The notes beneath the pieces were generated by a model. It worked only from the letters and a program-made list of their open reading frames with translations, was not told the origin of the DNA and did no database searches. Source: Anaerolineae bacterium (GTDB lineage Bacteria > Chloroflexota > Anaerolineae > Aggregatilineales > Phototrophicaceae). From it: 34,565 nt of DNA. Location of the stretch: the NCBI GenBank assembly GCA_022843745.1, contig JALHNB010000052.1, positions 1 to 34,565 on the forward strand, given 5' to 3'. Made by a program: the position numbers and the translations under genes. Below, in pieces: positions 22,673-29,827 of this stretch (position 1 is its first letter; the number at the start of each line of letters is the position of its first letter).

Positions 22673-24178
22673 TTACACGTTCGAGCTGGTGTCTACCTCT
22701 TTGAGATTGCTCACGGATGGAAAGCGATGTTTTAGATATTGCCCTCCCGCGAATACACCACCATAACATAATACGAGCGCGAATGTACGAGCAGTCGTGT
22801 AATTAGGAACTGTGCCGCGCACCCAGAGAATGTAAGGCAGCAAAAATATCGAGGTGATACACAATGGAACCAAAATCAACATAACGAAGAGTGAGCCTAT
22901 ATTTTTGTGAGAGAAGTAATATTTAACGACCAGCGCATTGAGGGCAATTGTTATAATTGCCAAAAGGACTGTTGGATATACAAAAATATCGGCAATAAAC
23001 CAATCTTTGGTCACAAAGATCGCCAACCATATCAGCCACGCGATGATCAAGGGAGGCATGAAAAGCCCCAGGCTTACACGGGTGAGAAGAGTAATTGTCG
23101 GAGGAATGAGGATGAAAAGCAGCAGTGCTGTCAGAATTTCAGGCTGTAAAAAGCGGGGCAGGTCAATCTGATTTAAATCCACTTTGTGATATGGCCCTAT
23201 ACTCACCCACTGCCAGTGACCATTCTTCGTGCGCACAAGGCCACCATCATGCCCCATCGCTACAACGAGATTGCCTGTTTTAGTGTCAATGAGGGCATCA
23301 AATGGGCCGGGAGAATATTCGACTGAATAGGAGCCATAAGATCGAGACTTTTCTTGGTAATAGCTACGGCGAAGATCACTATCGAGTTCAGATAAATTGA
23401 CTTCCATCTCACGATTGTGTCCATTTTCAGATCGATAAATGGCCTCACCCGGTACAAACTCGTAGGTTTGCGAATCAGCTATTAGCCTCCATTCGTCAGA
23501 GTGCGACAAGTAGCCATGCCTGCGACATTCAGGATGGAGTTCTCGACCATACACCTCCTGCCATGTTAAACCCCCATCGGAGGTTGAAAATCTACTTGGA
23601 AAAAAGCTGTCACCAGCACTTAAAAATGCGAATAGTTCGCCATTTTCTTCGCATAATTGGGCGATACCGTAATTTGGCATCGGGTATGACGTAGCTACCG
23701 TGCTCACCACACCCAGCGCCAGCATGACCCACGCAAGAGGACGCGCATTGATGGCATCACTGTGGGCGTTTTGCCAGATATGCCAGCCGATGAGCAGGGC
23801 GGGGAGGGTGATTAAATCGGTCACATCCATGCGCAGCGATCCCGGCCAGCCGACGAGCGAATCCAAAGTGCTTGTCGTTAAAGCGTGAATGGCGGGGATG
23901 GTTTTGGCGGTGGCGAACCACAGGCCGATGAAAGCGAAAGAAAATATGCCGACCCATTTTTCGTGATTGGGCGTGCGTCGGGGGATGATCCATGCGAAAA
24001 CCAGTGCACAAATCAGCGGTGCGAAAATTAGCCATGCGAAGTCGCCGATTTTGCCTGTCCACCACGAGGGCGACTCGATGCGCAGCCAATGGTCATTAAC
24101 CAGAAGCAGCACGATGGAAATGATCGTGAGGGGATGTCCCAGGCTGTGAGCCGCACGCCAGAAAGCTTTATTTTTCAT
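22673..24178 (-). CDS. Polytopic membrane protein with Asp-box (BNR-like) insert
   Basis: Unrecognised 501-residue protein. The N-terminal third has about four to five membrane helices (from IISIVLLLVNDHWL, then GDFAWLIFAPLICALVFAWI, WVGIFSFAFIGLWFATA, LITLPALLIGWHIW and a helix near residue 150). A central soluble region of about 200 residues contains STSDGGLTWQ and GHDGGLVRTKNGHWQW, which resemble Asp-box/BNR blades of beta-propellers, probably facing outward. The C-terminal third has about five more helices. No signal of a transporter or enzyme family was seen. It is convergent with the methyltransferase-like gene and divergent from the DinB-like gene. Its function is unknown. Confidence 0.75.
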   Translation of the reverse strand: MKNKAFWRAAHSLGHPLTIISIVLLLVNDHWLRIESPSWWTGKIGDFAWLIFAPLICALVFAWIIPRRTPNHEKWVGIFSFAFIGLWFATAKTIPAIHALTTSTLDSLVGWPGSLRMDVTDLITLPALLIGWHIWQNAHSDAINARPLAWVMLALGVVSTVATSYPMPNYGIAQLCEENGELFAFLSAGDSFFPSRFSTSDGGLTWQEVYGRELHPECRRHGYLSHSDEWRLIADSQTYEFVPGEAIYRSENGHNREMEVNLSELDSDLRRSYYQEKSRSYGSYSVEYSPGPFDALIDTKTGNLVVAMGHDGGLVRTKNGHWQWVSIGPYHKVDLNQIDLPRFLQPEILTALLLFILIPPTITLLTRVSLGLFMPPLIIAWLIWLAIFVTKDWFIADIFVYPTVLLAIITIALNALVVKYYFSHKNIGSLFVMLILVPLCITSIFLLPYILWVRGTVPNYTTARTFALVLCYGGVFAGGQYLKHRFPSVSNLKEVDTSSNV

Positions 24179-24314
24179 CGTATGTAGTAGCTTCTATGCC
24201 AACATTAATCCTGATTATAGCCGTGAAAATAGCGCGTAGATTGATATAAGGTTGTCAGCAAAGGGATGTTGTACAATATCCACGTCGAACGAATTTTATT
24301 TTATGAGGGAAATA

Positions 24315-24818
24315 ATGAGCGAACTTGTAACCACAACCGAAATGCTGAATCGGTTGCAAAATGGTTGGGACACGATTCAGGCGTATCTCAAGACGCTGAC
24401 ACCGGAGCAGATGACCGTGCCAACGGACTCGGCTGGCTGGACGGTTAAAGATCATGTGATCCACATGGCGACATGGGAAGACGGACTGCTCGCGCTCCTG
24501 ATGCAGCAGCCCCGCCATGAGCGCATGGGACTCGACAAGGCGCTGTGGGATACGCATGAGGTGGATGATATTAACGCGGACATCCAGCAGCGGAATAAAG
24601 ACAAGTCGCTGGAGGATGCGCTCAAGACGTTTGAGGATGTTCACACTCGGCTGGTCGAAAAAATCCAGTCGATGAGCAACAAGGATTTGCTGCGCCCCTA
24701 CAGCTATTATGAAGCAGGCTCAACGGAAAAGCGGCCTGTTTTCGGGTGGATCGTGGGCAACACGTTTGGGCATTACGAGGAACACAAGCCCTGGATCGCC
24801 GCGATTGTGGGGAAGTAG
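24315..24818 (+). CDS. DinB-superfamily (ClbS/DfsB-like) protein
   Basis: A 167-residue helical-bundle protein of the DinB/YfiT superfamily, many of which bind a divalent metal and act as thiol-dependent transferases or hydrolases. Potential metal ligands are His47 and His50 (VKDHVIHMATWE) and His153 and His157 (FGHYEEHKPW). I start at 24315 because GAGGGA lies four bases before this ATG; an ATG twelve bases upstream lacks a ribosome binding site. The W-E-D-G-L-L and G-W-T-V-K-D-H pattern is typical. No substrate can be inferred, and there is no operon partner. Confidence 0.85.
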   Translation: MSELVTTTEMLNRLQNGWDTIQAYLKTLTPEQMTVPTDSAGWTVKDHVIHMATWEDGLLALLMQQPRHERMGLDKALWDTHEVDDINADIQQRNKDKSLEDALKTFEDVHTRLVEKIQSMSNKDLLRPYSYYEAGSTEKRPVFGWIVGNTFGHYEEHKPWIAAIVGK

Positions 24819-24829
24819 GGATTAGCTGA

Positions 24830-24858
24830 TCAGCATTTCAGCCAGTCAGCATTTCAGC
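24830..24858. repeat. Short direct repeat TCAGCATTTCAGC (two copies)
   Basis: Copies at 24830-24842 and 24846-24858 lie between the DinB-like gene and the next gene. Meaning unknown; possibly just slippage. Confidence 0.6.
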
Positions 24859-24902
24859 TAAACAGCGATTAGCCACTAGGGGAGTCGAAGTTCAACACGA
24901 AT

Positions 24903-25595
24903 ATGAGCGAATCGCCCAAAGTCAAATCAATTGAATATTGGATTGATTATCTTTTCAATCGCCGTGTTACTGATCCAGCGTGGTATTGGCGTGAAGATAT
25001 GAGTACAGATTGGTGGCAATTGGAGCGCAATGAAATTACAGTCGTCTCGTATTTGACGAGGACATTTGACAACGCAGGTGAAGTTTTGAAGCCGTTCTCA
25101 AATGGGCAAATCGCGGCAAGTCTAAATTACATTATTGACCCTGGTGCATCTAATCTTGCGTTTGCTGTAACCAATATCGATAACCGTGTGGAAAAAGTAC
25201 AACGGCTAAAGTGTTTTGAGTCCCTTTACTCGCTGTATGAGAATTTATTCGCGGTTCGCTGCTCACCTGGCCTCACTCATCGAGGTCGATTGCCCGATGA
25301 AAATCCTCTCAATGATGTCTGTTATATGTGGTGGGATGTTTTCCCGATTCACGGACATCCTAAAGAACCCCGATTTTCTGAACTTGATCGAGCCATACTT
25401 GGTCTGCTGAAGAAAATCTTAAAGATCGATTCTGTGGCCTGTCGTGAAAGCGCGTTACATGGCTTAGGACACTGGGCATTCCATTATCCAGGCGAGGTCA
25501 AGGAGATTGTAAATGCATTTCTGGCTGAGCATCCATATATTAAGCCGGAACTGCGTGAATATGCGCTTAATGCAAGCTGGGGCAATGTGCAGTAA
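24903..25595 (+). CDS. Hypothetical protein
   Basis: A 230-residue soluble protein I cannot place. The N-terminal half is mixed alpha/beta with many tryptophans (WYWREDMSTDWWQL). A central segment reads NPLNDVCYMWWDVFPIHGHP. The C-terminal 70 residues look like a short HEAT-type helical repeat (CRESALHGLGHWAFHYPGEVKEIVNAFLAEHP), seen in other uncharacterised bacterial proteins of this size. There is no signal peptide or membrane helix. The ATG follows a weak ribosome binding site. The epimerase gene starts 24 bases after its stop, so the two may be cotranscribed. Confidence 0.7.
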   Translation: MSESPKVKSIEYWIDYLFNRRVTDPAWYWREDMSTDWWQLERNEITVVSYLTRTFDNAGEVLKPFSNGQIAASLNYIIDPGASNLAFAVTNIDNRVEKVQRLKCFESLYSLYENLFAVRCSPGLTHRGRLPDENPLNDVCYMWWDVFPIHGHPKEPRFSELDRAILGLLKKILKIDSVACRESALHGLGHWAFHYPGEVKEIVNAFLAEHPYIKPELREYALNASWGNVQ

Positions 25596-25619
25596 AAAAT
25601 TAGGCAGAATTTCCAAAAT

Positions 25620-26819
25620 ATGACATCCGAAAAAATCATCGTGGTTACAGGTGCGACAGGGTATGTCGGCAGATTTGTCGTGGCGGAATTGCAGCGTCAG
25701 GGCGTGCATGTGCGGACGTTGGCGCGACCCGAATCGAATCGCGGCGGGTTCGAAGATACCCCTCACCCCCAGCCCCTCTCCGAAGTAACCTCACCCCCCA
25801 TCCCCCTCTCCGCACGCAGAGAGGGGGAGAAAAAACAAAAATTGTCAGCAATGCCGGAAATCGAGTGGGTTGAGGGGAGCTTGCTCACGGCGGGAGCGCT
25901 CGAAAAATTGGTCGATGGCGTGGACGCGGTGGTGCATCTGGCTTTTGAGCATGTGCCGGGGCGCTACCGAGGCGGGGAGGGCGATAATCTCGCGGCGTGG
26001 CTGGACGCGAACGTCAACGGGTCGCTGCGACTGCTGACTGCGGCGCGGGATGCGCAGGTCGAGCAGTTCATTTTTTTGTCGAGTCGGGCAGTTTTTTCGC
26101 GCACCGAGCCGGGTCGCGAACTGGACGAGTCGCATCCGGTGTCGCCGGACACGCATTATGGGGCGTACAAAGTCGCGGTTGAGGCGTTTTTGCAAAGTTT
26201 CGCACAGGCGGAGGGCATGAAAACCTGCTCGGTACGGGCAACGGGCGTTTATGGGCTGACATGGCCTGTGGAGCGCTCGAAATGGTGGGGGTTGATTCAG
26301 GCCGTGCTGCGCGACGAACCGATCCCATCCAGTGGCGGCGGGACGGAGGTTCACGGCGCAGATGTGGCGCGGGTGATTTGGGAGGTGTTGAAACCCTCAC
26401 CCCGAAACCCTCACCCCCAACCCCTCGCCCTGAGGGAGAGGGGAGAAAAATCCCCGGCCCTTCAATCAACCTCACCCCCCAACCGCGTTCGCGTCTCCGC
26501 AAGCAGAGAGGGGGAGCAAGCAAAATCCCCACCCCCCAACCCCCTCCCCAAAGCATTGGAGAGGGGGAGAAATACCGAGCGAATGTATGATGTCATACAC
26601 ATGAGTGATTTGTACGTCACGCATCGCGAGGTGGTGCGGCTGGCGCGGGAGATCGCCGGGAAGCCGGGAGCGCTGCCCGATGCTCCGGCTGCTGCGCCTG
26701 CGAATCCGCTGGTGTGCCGACGACTTGCCGAAATGGGACTGACACTCGGCGGTGAAAAGTTGCTGGCGGCGACGGTTGCGGAATTGGTGGAGGCGGCGCG
26801 GGAGTCGGAAGCGAAGTAA
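25620..26819 (+). CDS. NAD-dependent epimerase/dehydratase with in-frame repeat insertions
   Basis: Extended SDR (nucleoside-sugar epimerase type), 399 residues. Rossmann motif VTGATGYVG at 9-17, then FLSSRAVFS with the catalytic serine region (152-160) and the YGAYK motif at 180-184. Two segments do not belong to the family: residues about 45-77 (TPHPQPLSEV...PPIPLSARREGE) and about 259-319 (PHPQPLALRERGE..., SASREGE, NPLPKALERG). Both are translations of the G/C-rich dispersed repeat; the second appears to be three modules in series. Frame is kept on both sides, so the gene remains open and about 90 residues are added in what should be surface loops. Without them the length is about 305, normal for the family. 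Activity is likely but unproven. Confidence 0.88.
   Translation: MTSEKIIVVTGATGYVGRFVVAELQRQGVHVRTLARPESNRGGFEDTPHPQPLSEVTSPPIPLSARREGEKKQKLSAMPEIEWVEGSLLTAGALEKLVDGVDAVVHLAFEHVPGRYRGGEGDNLAAWLDANVNGSLRLLTAARDAQVEQFIFLSSRAVFSRTEPGRELDESHPVSPDTHYGAYKVAVEAFLQSFAQAEGMKTCSVRATGVYGLTWPVERSKWWGLIQAVLRDEPIPSSGGGTEVHGADVARVIWEVLKPSPRNPHPQPLALRERGEKSPALQSTSPPNRVRVSASREGEQAKSPPPNPLPKALERGRNTERMYDVIHMSDLYVTHREVVRLAREIAGKPGALPDAPAAAPANPLVCRRLAEMGLTLGGEKLLAATVAELVEAARESEAK
25752..25850. repeat. G/C-rich dispersed repeat inside the epimerase, block 1
   Basis: CCTCACCCCCAGCCCCTCTCC, a short spacer, then CCTCACCCCCCATCCCCCTC and AGAGGGGGAG. It is in frame with the gene (33 codons) and in reverse orientation to the copies at 2250 and 13505. 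Confidence 0.88.
26394..26576. repeat. G/C-rich dispersed repeat inside the epimerase, block 2 (about three modules)
   Basis: Three successive units are visible: CCCTCACCCCCAACCCCTCG...GAGAGGGGAG; CCTCACCCCCCAACC...AGAGAGGGGGAG; and CCCCCAACCCCCTCCCCAAA...GGAGAGGGGGAG. Total about 183 bases, divisible by three, so the reading frame resumes. Confidence 0.85.
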
Positions 26820-26969
26820 GGTTTTCAACTCTCACAAAGCGTCCCTCGTTGAGAATTTTACACGGCGGGGCGAGGGATAAGACTTACTCAATGTGTAAAG
26901 CCTGTCCAAAAAAATCAGCCTAAATAACCACTTTCCCAATGACTTAGAACTTCCGTTCGTAATCCACGC

Positions 26970-26975
26970 TATAAT
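26970..26975 (+). promoter_or_regulatory. Probable -10 box of the DUF2461 gene
   Basis: TATAAT lies 51 bases before the start codon. The same box and surrounding bases are kept in the duplicated 5' fragment at 28000-28081 (TATAAT at 28026-28031), which supports a promoter role. The -35 is weak (AGAACTT region). Confidence 0.5.
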
Positions 26976-27025
26976 TACTGCATTCTTATAGATGCAAAAG
27001 ATGCAAAAGATGCAGGAGGCAAGAC

Positions 27026-27733
27026 ATGAGCGCGGAATTTCAGGGATTTCCCCAGGCGGGTTTACAGTTTTTGGCTGAACTGACCGTCAATAACAACCGA
27101 GAGTGGTTCGAGGAACACAAGCCGGATTACACCCAATATGTGCGTGATCCGGCGCTGGCGTTTATCGAGGCGCTCGGCAGCCGCCTGAAAATGCTCCACA
27201 AAAATATCGCTTATGATCTGCGCACCAACGGCAGCGGCTCGCTGATGCGCATCTACCGCGATGTGCGCTTCAGCAAGGATAAAACGCCGTATAAAACCAA
27301 CGTCGGCATTGTTTTTTGGGAAGGCGATAGTGAAAAGATGAAAAATTCCAGCTTCTATTTTCATCTTGAGCCAGCCGGTGCGCAGATGTACGCGGGCATT
27401 TATCAGTTCGAGAAGCCTGCGCTGGCGGCTTACCGAAAAGCGGTGCTGGACGACAAAAGGGGCGAGGAACTTCAGGCGGTTATTGACCAGTTAAATTCAA
27501 GCGGATATAGAATCTTCGGTAAGCATTATAAGCGTGTGCCGAACGGCCTGCCTGCCGATCGCCCACGCGCTGAACTGCTGAAGCACGACTCGCTTGGCGC
27601 ACATTCGGTGACGATTTCGCCGGATGTGGTGGCGACTCCGCAGCTTGTCGATGTGTGCTACGAACATTGCAAACATTTGCTGCCGATGGAGCAGTGGTTG
27701 GCGAAGCTGATCGGGGAGATGGGGGAGGGGTAA
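27026..27733 (+). CDS. DUF2461 family protein
   Basis: A 235-residue cytoplasmic protein of the DUF2461 (TIGR02453) family, whose function is not established. Typical blocks: FLAELTVNNNREWFEEHKPDY near the N-terminus, LMRIYRDVRFSKDKTPYKTNVG (about 73-94), and FYFHLEPAGAQMYAGIY. AGGAGG lies seven bases before the ATG and is preceded by a short AGATGCAAA tandem repeat. Parts of this gene, its promoter and 5' end and its 3' end, occur again at 28000-28081 and 29094-29235 as a broken second copy. Confidence 0.93.
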   Translation: MSAEFQGFPQAGLQFLAELTVNNNREWFEEHKPDYTQYVRDPALAFIEALGSRLKMLHKNIAYDLRTNGSGSLMRIYRDVRFSKDKTPYKTNVGIVFWEGDSEKMKNSSFYFHLEPAGAQMYAGIYQFEKPALAAYRKAVLDDKRGEELQAVIDQLNSSGYRIFGKHYKRVPNGLPADRPRAELLKHDSLGAHSVTISPDVVATPQLVDVCYEHCKHLLPMEQWLAKLIGEMGEG

Positions 27734-27999
27734 GGGCTTTCAGGGGTAGGGATTTCATGTAACCCCTCACCCCCGCCCCCTCTCCCACAAGGGGCGAGGG
27801 GAGAAAAACAGAGGCGTTTAGGGTAAGCAAACGATGCCAAGCGCAAAACCTACCGTGAAAGCCTCAACCTTTCTTTCGGTCACCCATTTCGCAGACTCAT
27901 GGACAGGGGAGTCAGATAGCAGCAAGGGGAATTTTAGGGTGGATACGAAGCAAGTAAACGTGGAATTAGAGCCGGAAGATCGAATATTCAAATGACCGC
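27734..27999. other. Repeat copy and unassigned sequence after DUF2461
   Basis: A G/C-rich dispersed repeat lies at about 27760-27810 (CCCCTCACCCCCGCCCCCTC...GGGGCGAGGGGAG). After it a 53-codon plus-strand frame (27834-27995, M-P-S-A-K-P-T-V-K) is open, but it has only a distant AGGG and no recognisable similarity, so I do not call it a gene. Confidence 0.5.
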
Positions 28000-28081
28000 C
28001 TAGAACTTTCGTTCGCAATTCGTGCTATAATCTCCGTATGCTTTTAGGTGCGGGAGGCAAACATGGGCGCGGAATTTCGGG
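28000..28081 (+). pseudogene. 5' fragment of a second DUF2461 copy (promoter plus first codons)
   Basis: This stretch repeats the region upstream of the intact DUF2461 gene: TAGAACTTTCGTTCG, TATAAT, GGGAGGCAA and then ATGGGCGCGGAATTTCGGG against ATGAGCGCGGAATTTCAGGG. After about six codons the similarity ends and the frame soon meets a stop. The preserved promoter may now drive the DUF1801 gene just downstream (inference). Confidence 0.85.
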
Positions 28082-28125
28082 TCACATCTCATTTCTATTT
28101 TGTAGTCCAGGTTAGGTAGTGCATA

Positions 28126-28497
28126 ATGCAGAACATGGACAGTAAGCCAAAAACCATAGATGAGTATCTTGGCAAAGTTGATCCCCGACAACGGGCAGAG
28201 CTTGAACGAATCCGTGCATTGGTCAAGGAACTCGTACCGAGCGCTGAAGAAGTTATCAGCTATAACATGCCAACTTTAAAATACAAGAATCGAGCACTCG
28301 TGTACTTTACTGCCTCTAAAAAACATATGAGCTTCATGCCGTCTTCCTGGGCAATTGAGGAATTGAAGGACAAGCTAAAGGGCTACAAAACCACCGAACA
28401 TTCGATTCAATTTACATTGGAGAACCCGCTGCCGGATGCGCTGATCAGAGAACTCGTTCTCAACCATGTACGGGATATTGACGCTGACAGGCACTAA
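28126..28497 (+). CDS. DUF1801 (YdhG-like) family protein
   Basis: A 123-residue small soluble protein of the DUF1801/YdhG superfamily, related by fold to iron-chaperone-like proteins. Diagnostic pattern: TIDEYLGKVDPRQRAELERIRALVKELVPSAEEVISYNMPTLKYKNRALVYFTASKKHMSFMP. The C-terminal KGYKTTEHSIQFTLENPLPDALIRELV is also typical. No good ribosome binding site is visible. It stops four bases before the SRPBCC gene, so the two form a unit that sits inside the remains of a second DUF2461 gene and may use that gene's promoter. Exact role unknown. Confidence 0.88.
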   Translation: MQNMDSKPKTIDEYLGKVDPRQRAELERIRALVKELVPSAEEVISYNMPTLKYKNRALVYFTASKKHMSFMPSSWAIEELKDKLKGYKTTEHSIQFTLENPLPDALIRELVLNHVRDIDADRH

Positions 28498-28501
28498 GCT
28501 C

Positions 28502-28993
28502 ATGAAGTACACTGTTTCAATTGAGATCGCCCTGCCGCTGGAAAGGGTGGCCCAACTGCTCGCCGACCCGGCACATATACCGAAGTGGCTTCGGGGTGTG
28601 GTAGTGCATGAGCCGCTGAGTGGGGTACACGGGCAAGTCGGCACCAAGTCGCGGGTCGTGATGGAGATGGGGCAGCAGAAGTTTGAAGCCACCGAGATCA
28701 TCACGCGCCGGGAACCGACAGACCTGCGCAGTATCCCGAAAGGGAGCGTCGTTCACTTCGAGCGCGAGATCGTGGCCGAGGGCATGTGGAGCGCCGCGCG
28801 CGAGCGATTGACCGAAGCGGGGCCGAATACGACGCTCTGGGTGAGCGAGAACGAATACCGGTTCAGCGGCTTGCTGATGCGGCTGGTGGGTCTTCTGATG
28901 CCCGGCACATTCCGCAAGCAGTCGCAACAACACATGCAGGACTTTAAGGCGTTCGCCGAGCATGGAAAGGATGTCCGCGAAGGGAAGGACTGA
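28502..28993 (+). CDS. SRPBCC (START/polyketide cyclase-like) family protein
   Basis: A 163-residue protein with the SRPBCC helix-grip fold, which generally binds a hydrophobic ligand. MKYTVSIEIALPLERVAQLLADPAHIPKWLRGV is the classic first strand plus helix; VVMEMGQQKFEATEIITRREP and FERE.. strands follow, and the long C-terminal helix reads PGTFRKQSQQHMQDFKAFAEHGK. I start at 28502, four bases after the DUF1801 stop, because the family begins with exactly this M-K-Y-T-V pattern. Probably cotranscribed with DUF1801. Ligand unknown. Confidence 0.88.
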   Translation: MKYTVSIEIALPLERVAQLLADPAHIPKWLRGVVVHEPLSGVHGQVGTKSRVVMEMGQQKFEATEIITRREPTDLRSIPKGSVVHFEREIVAEGMWSAARERLTEAGPNTTLWVSENEYRFSGLLMRLVGLLMPGTFRKQSQQHMQDFKAFAEHGKDVREGKD

Positions 28994-29093
28994 GCCGCCC
29001 GCCATGACAATGCCTCAAACTGCTCCTGTGTCTATCGTACCCGTCTGAACCTGAGAATTCTTCTCTAAGCGAAACAACGCCAACACCCAATCA

Positions 29094-29235
29094 CCCACGT
29101 GCCGAACTGCTGATAATTTCGCCGGATATTGTGGCGACTCCAGAGCTTGTAGATGTGTGCTACGAACATTGCAAACATTTGCTGCCGATTGAGCAGTGGT
29201 TGGCGAAGTTGATGGAGGCTGTATCAGAGAAATAA
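29094..29235 (+). pseudogene. 3' fragment of a second DUF2461 copy
   Basis: The sequence from CACGTGCCGAACTGCTGA, through TTTCGCCGGATATTGTGGCG and GTGTGCTACGAACATTGCAA, to the TAA at 29233-29235 matches the last 170 bases of the intact DUF2461 gene, with a deletion of about 33 bases near its start. Together with the 5' fragment at 28000-28081 it brackets the DUF1801-SRPBCC pair, as expected if a tandem duplicate lost its middle to an insertion or recombination. Confidence 0.88.
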
Positions 29236-29255
29236 CCAAAAGGATCTTATCCCAT

Positions 29256-29633
29256 ATGGGAACGACTAGTGAGAACTACTTTAACTTGCCAAATCCGGAG
29301 GAGCTACACTGTTATGTTCATTCACTGGGAAATTCACATCCTGTGATGATACTTCATATCAAGCAAGGTAAAGGCAAACCAGACCTTCGAGTATCATTCA
29401 TTGTGCCGATTTACTTTGAAGGCCCAATGGACTGGAAAGGAGCCAAATTTGTTGTTGGTTCAACTGAGGAGTTACTAGAATTTTGGCAGTCCATTTGGAA
29501 AGGTAAAGTTTCTGAGGAAGTATTCTTGAGGAACTACCAACTTTTCAAGGCAAAAATTGAAACTGACACCACGGAGGTTAAGCAAGTTAAAGTAATTGCC
29601 TCACGTGCGGAAATTCTTGAGGAGAAGGAGTAA
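29256..29633 (+). CDS. Hypothetical protein
   Basis: A 125-residue soluble protein without recognisable family. The start at 29256 is chosen as the first ATG after the DUF2461 remnant; AAGG lies about 12 bases upstream, a little far. The sequence is mixed alpha/beta (LHCYVHSLGNSHPVMILHI, LRVSFIVPIYFEGPMDWKGAKF) with an acidic-basic helical C-terminus (ASRAEILEEKE). Its base composition is more A/T-rich than most neighbours, which could reflect recent acquisition. Confidence 0.6.
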   Translation: MGTTSENYFNLPNPEELHCYVHSLGNSHPVMILHIKQGKGKPDLRVSFIVPIYFEGPMDWKGAKFVVGSTEELLEFWQSIWKGKVSEEVFLRNYQLFKAKIETDTTEVKQVKVIASRAEILEEKE

Positions 29634-29827
29634 AGCAACTACTGGAATGAAATAGACGAAGACCGGCTTTACAGGAGTTCGACTCCCTCTCTCCAACGCA
29701 TTGATAAGAGGTGGGGGGTGAGGATGATCGCTTAACATGACAGGCATGGGGCGGGTCCGAGGCCCTCTCCTACAAACCCATATTTTCAAACTTTTTACTC
29801 ACGAGCCGATAGGAAATTTAATACCAA

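Noticed and set aside
27818-28018. Minus-strand 66-codon frame and plus-strand 53-codon frame in the gap after DUF2461
   Set aside because: Neither has a good ribosome binding site nor a recognisable family; the region also overlaps the duplicated DUF2461 promoter.
29620-29695. tRNA-like 3' half (GGAGTTCGACTCC followed by CTCTCTCC)
   Set aside because: The T-arm stem does not pair properly, no matching D and anticodon arms are found upstream, and the sequence reads better as a degenerate G/C-rich repeat (CCCTCTCTCCAACGCATTGAT...).
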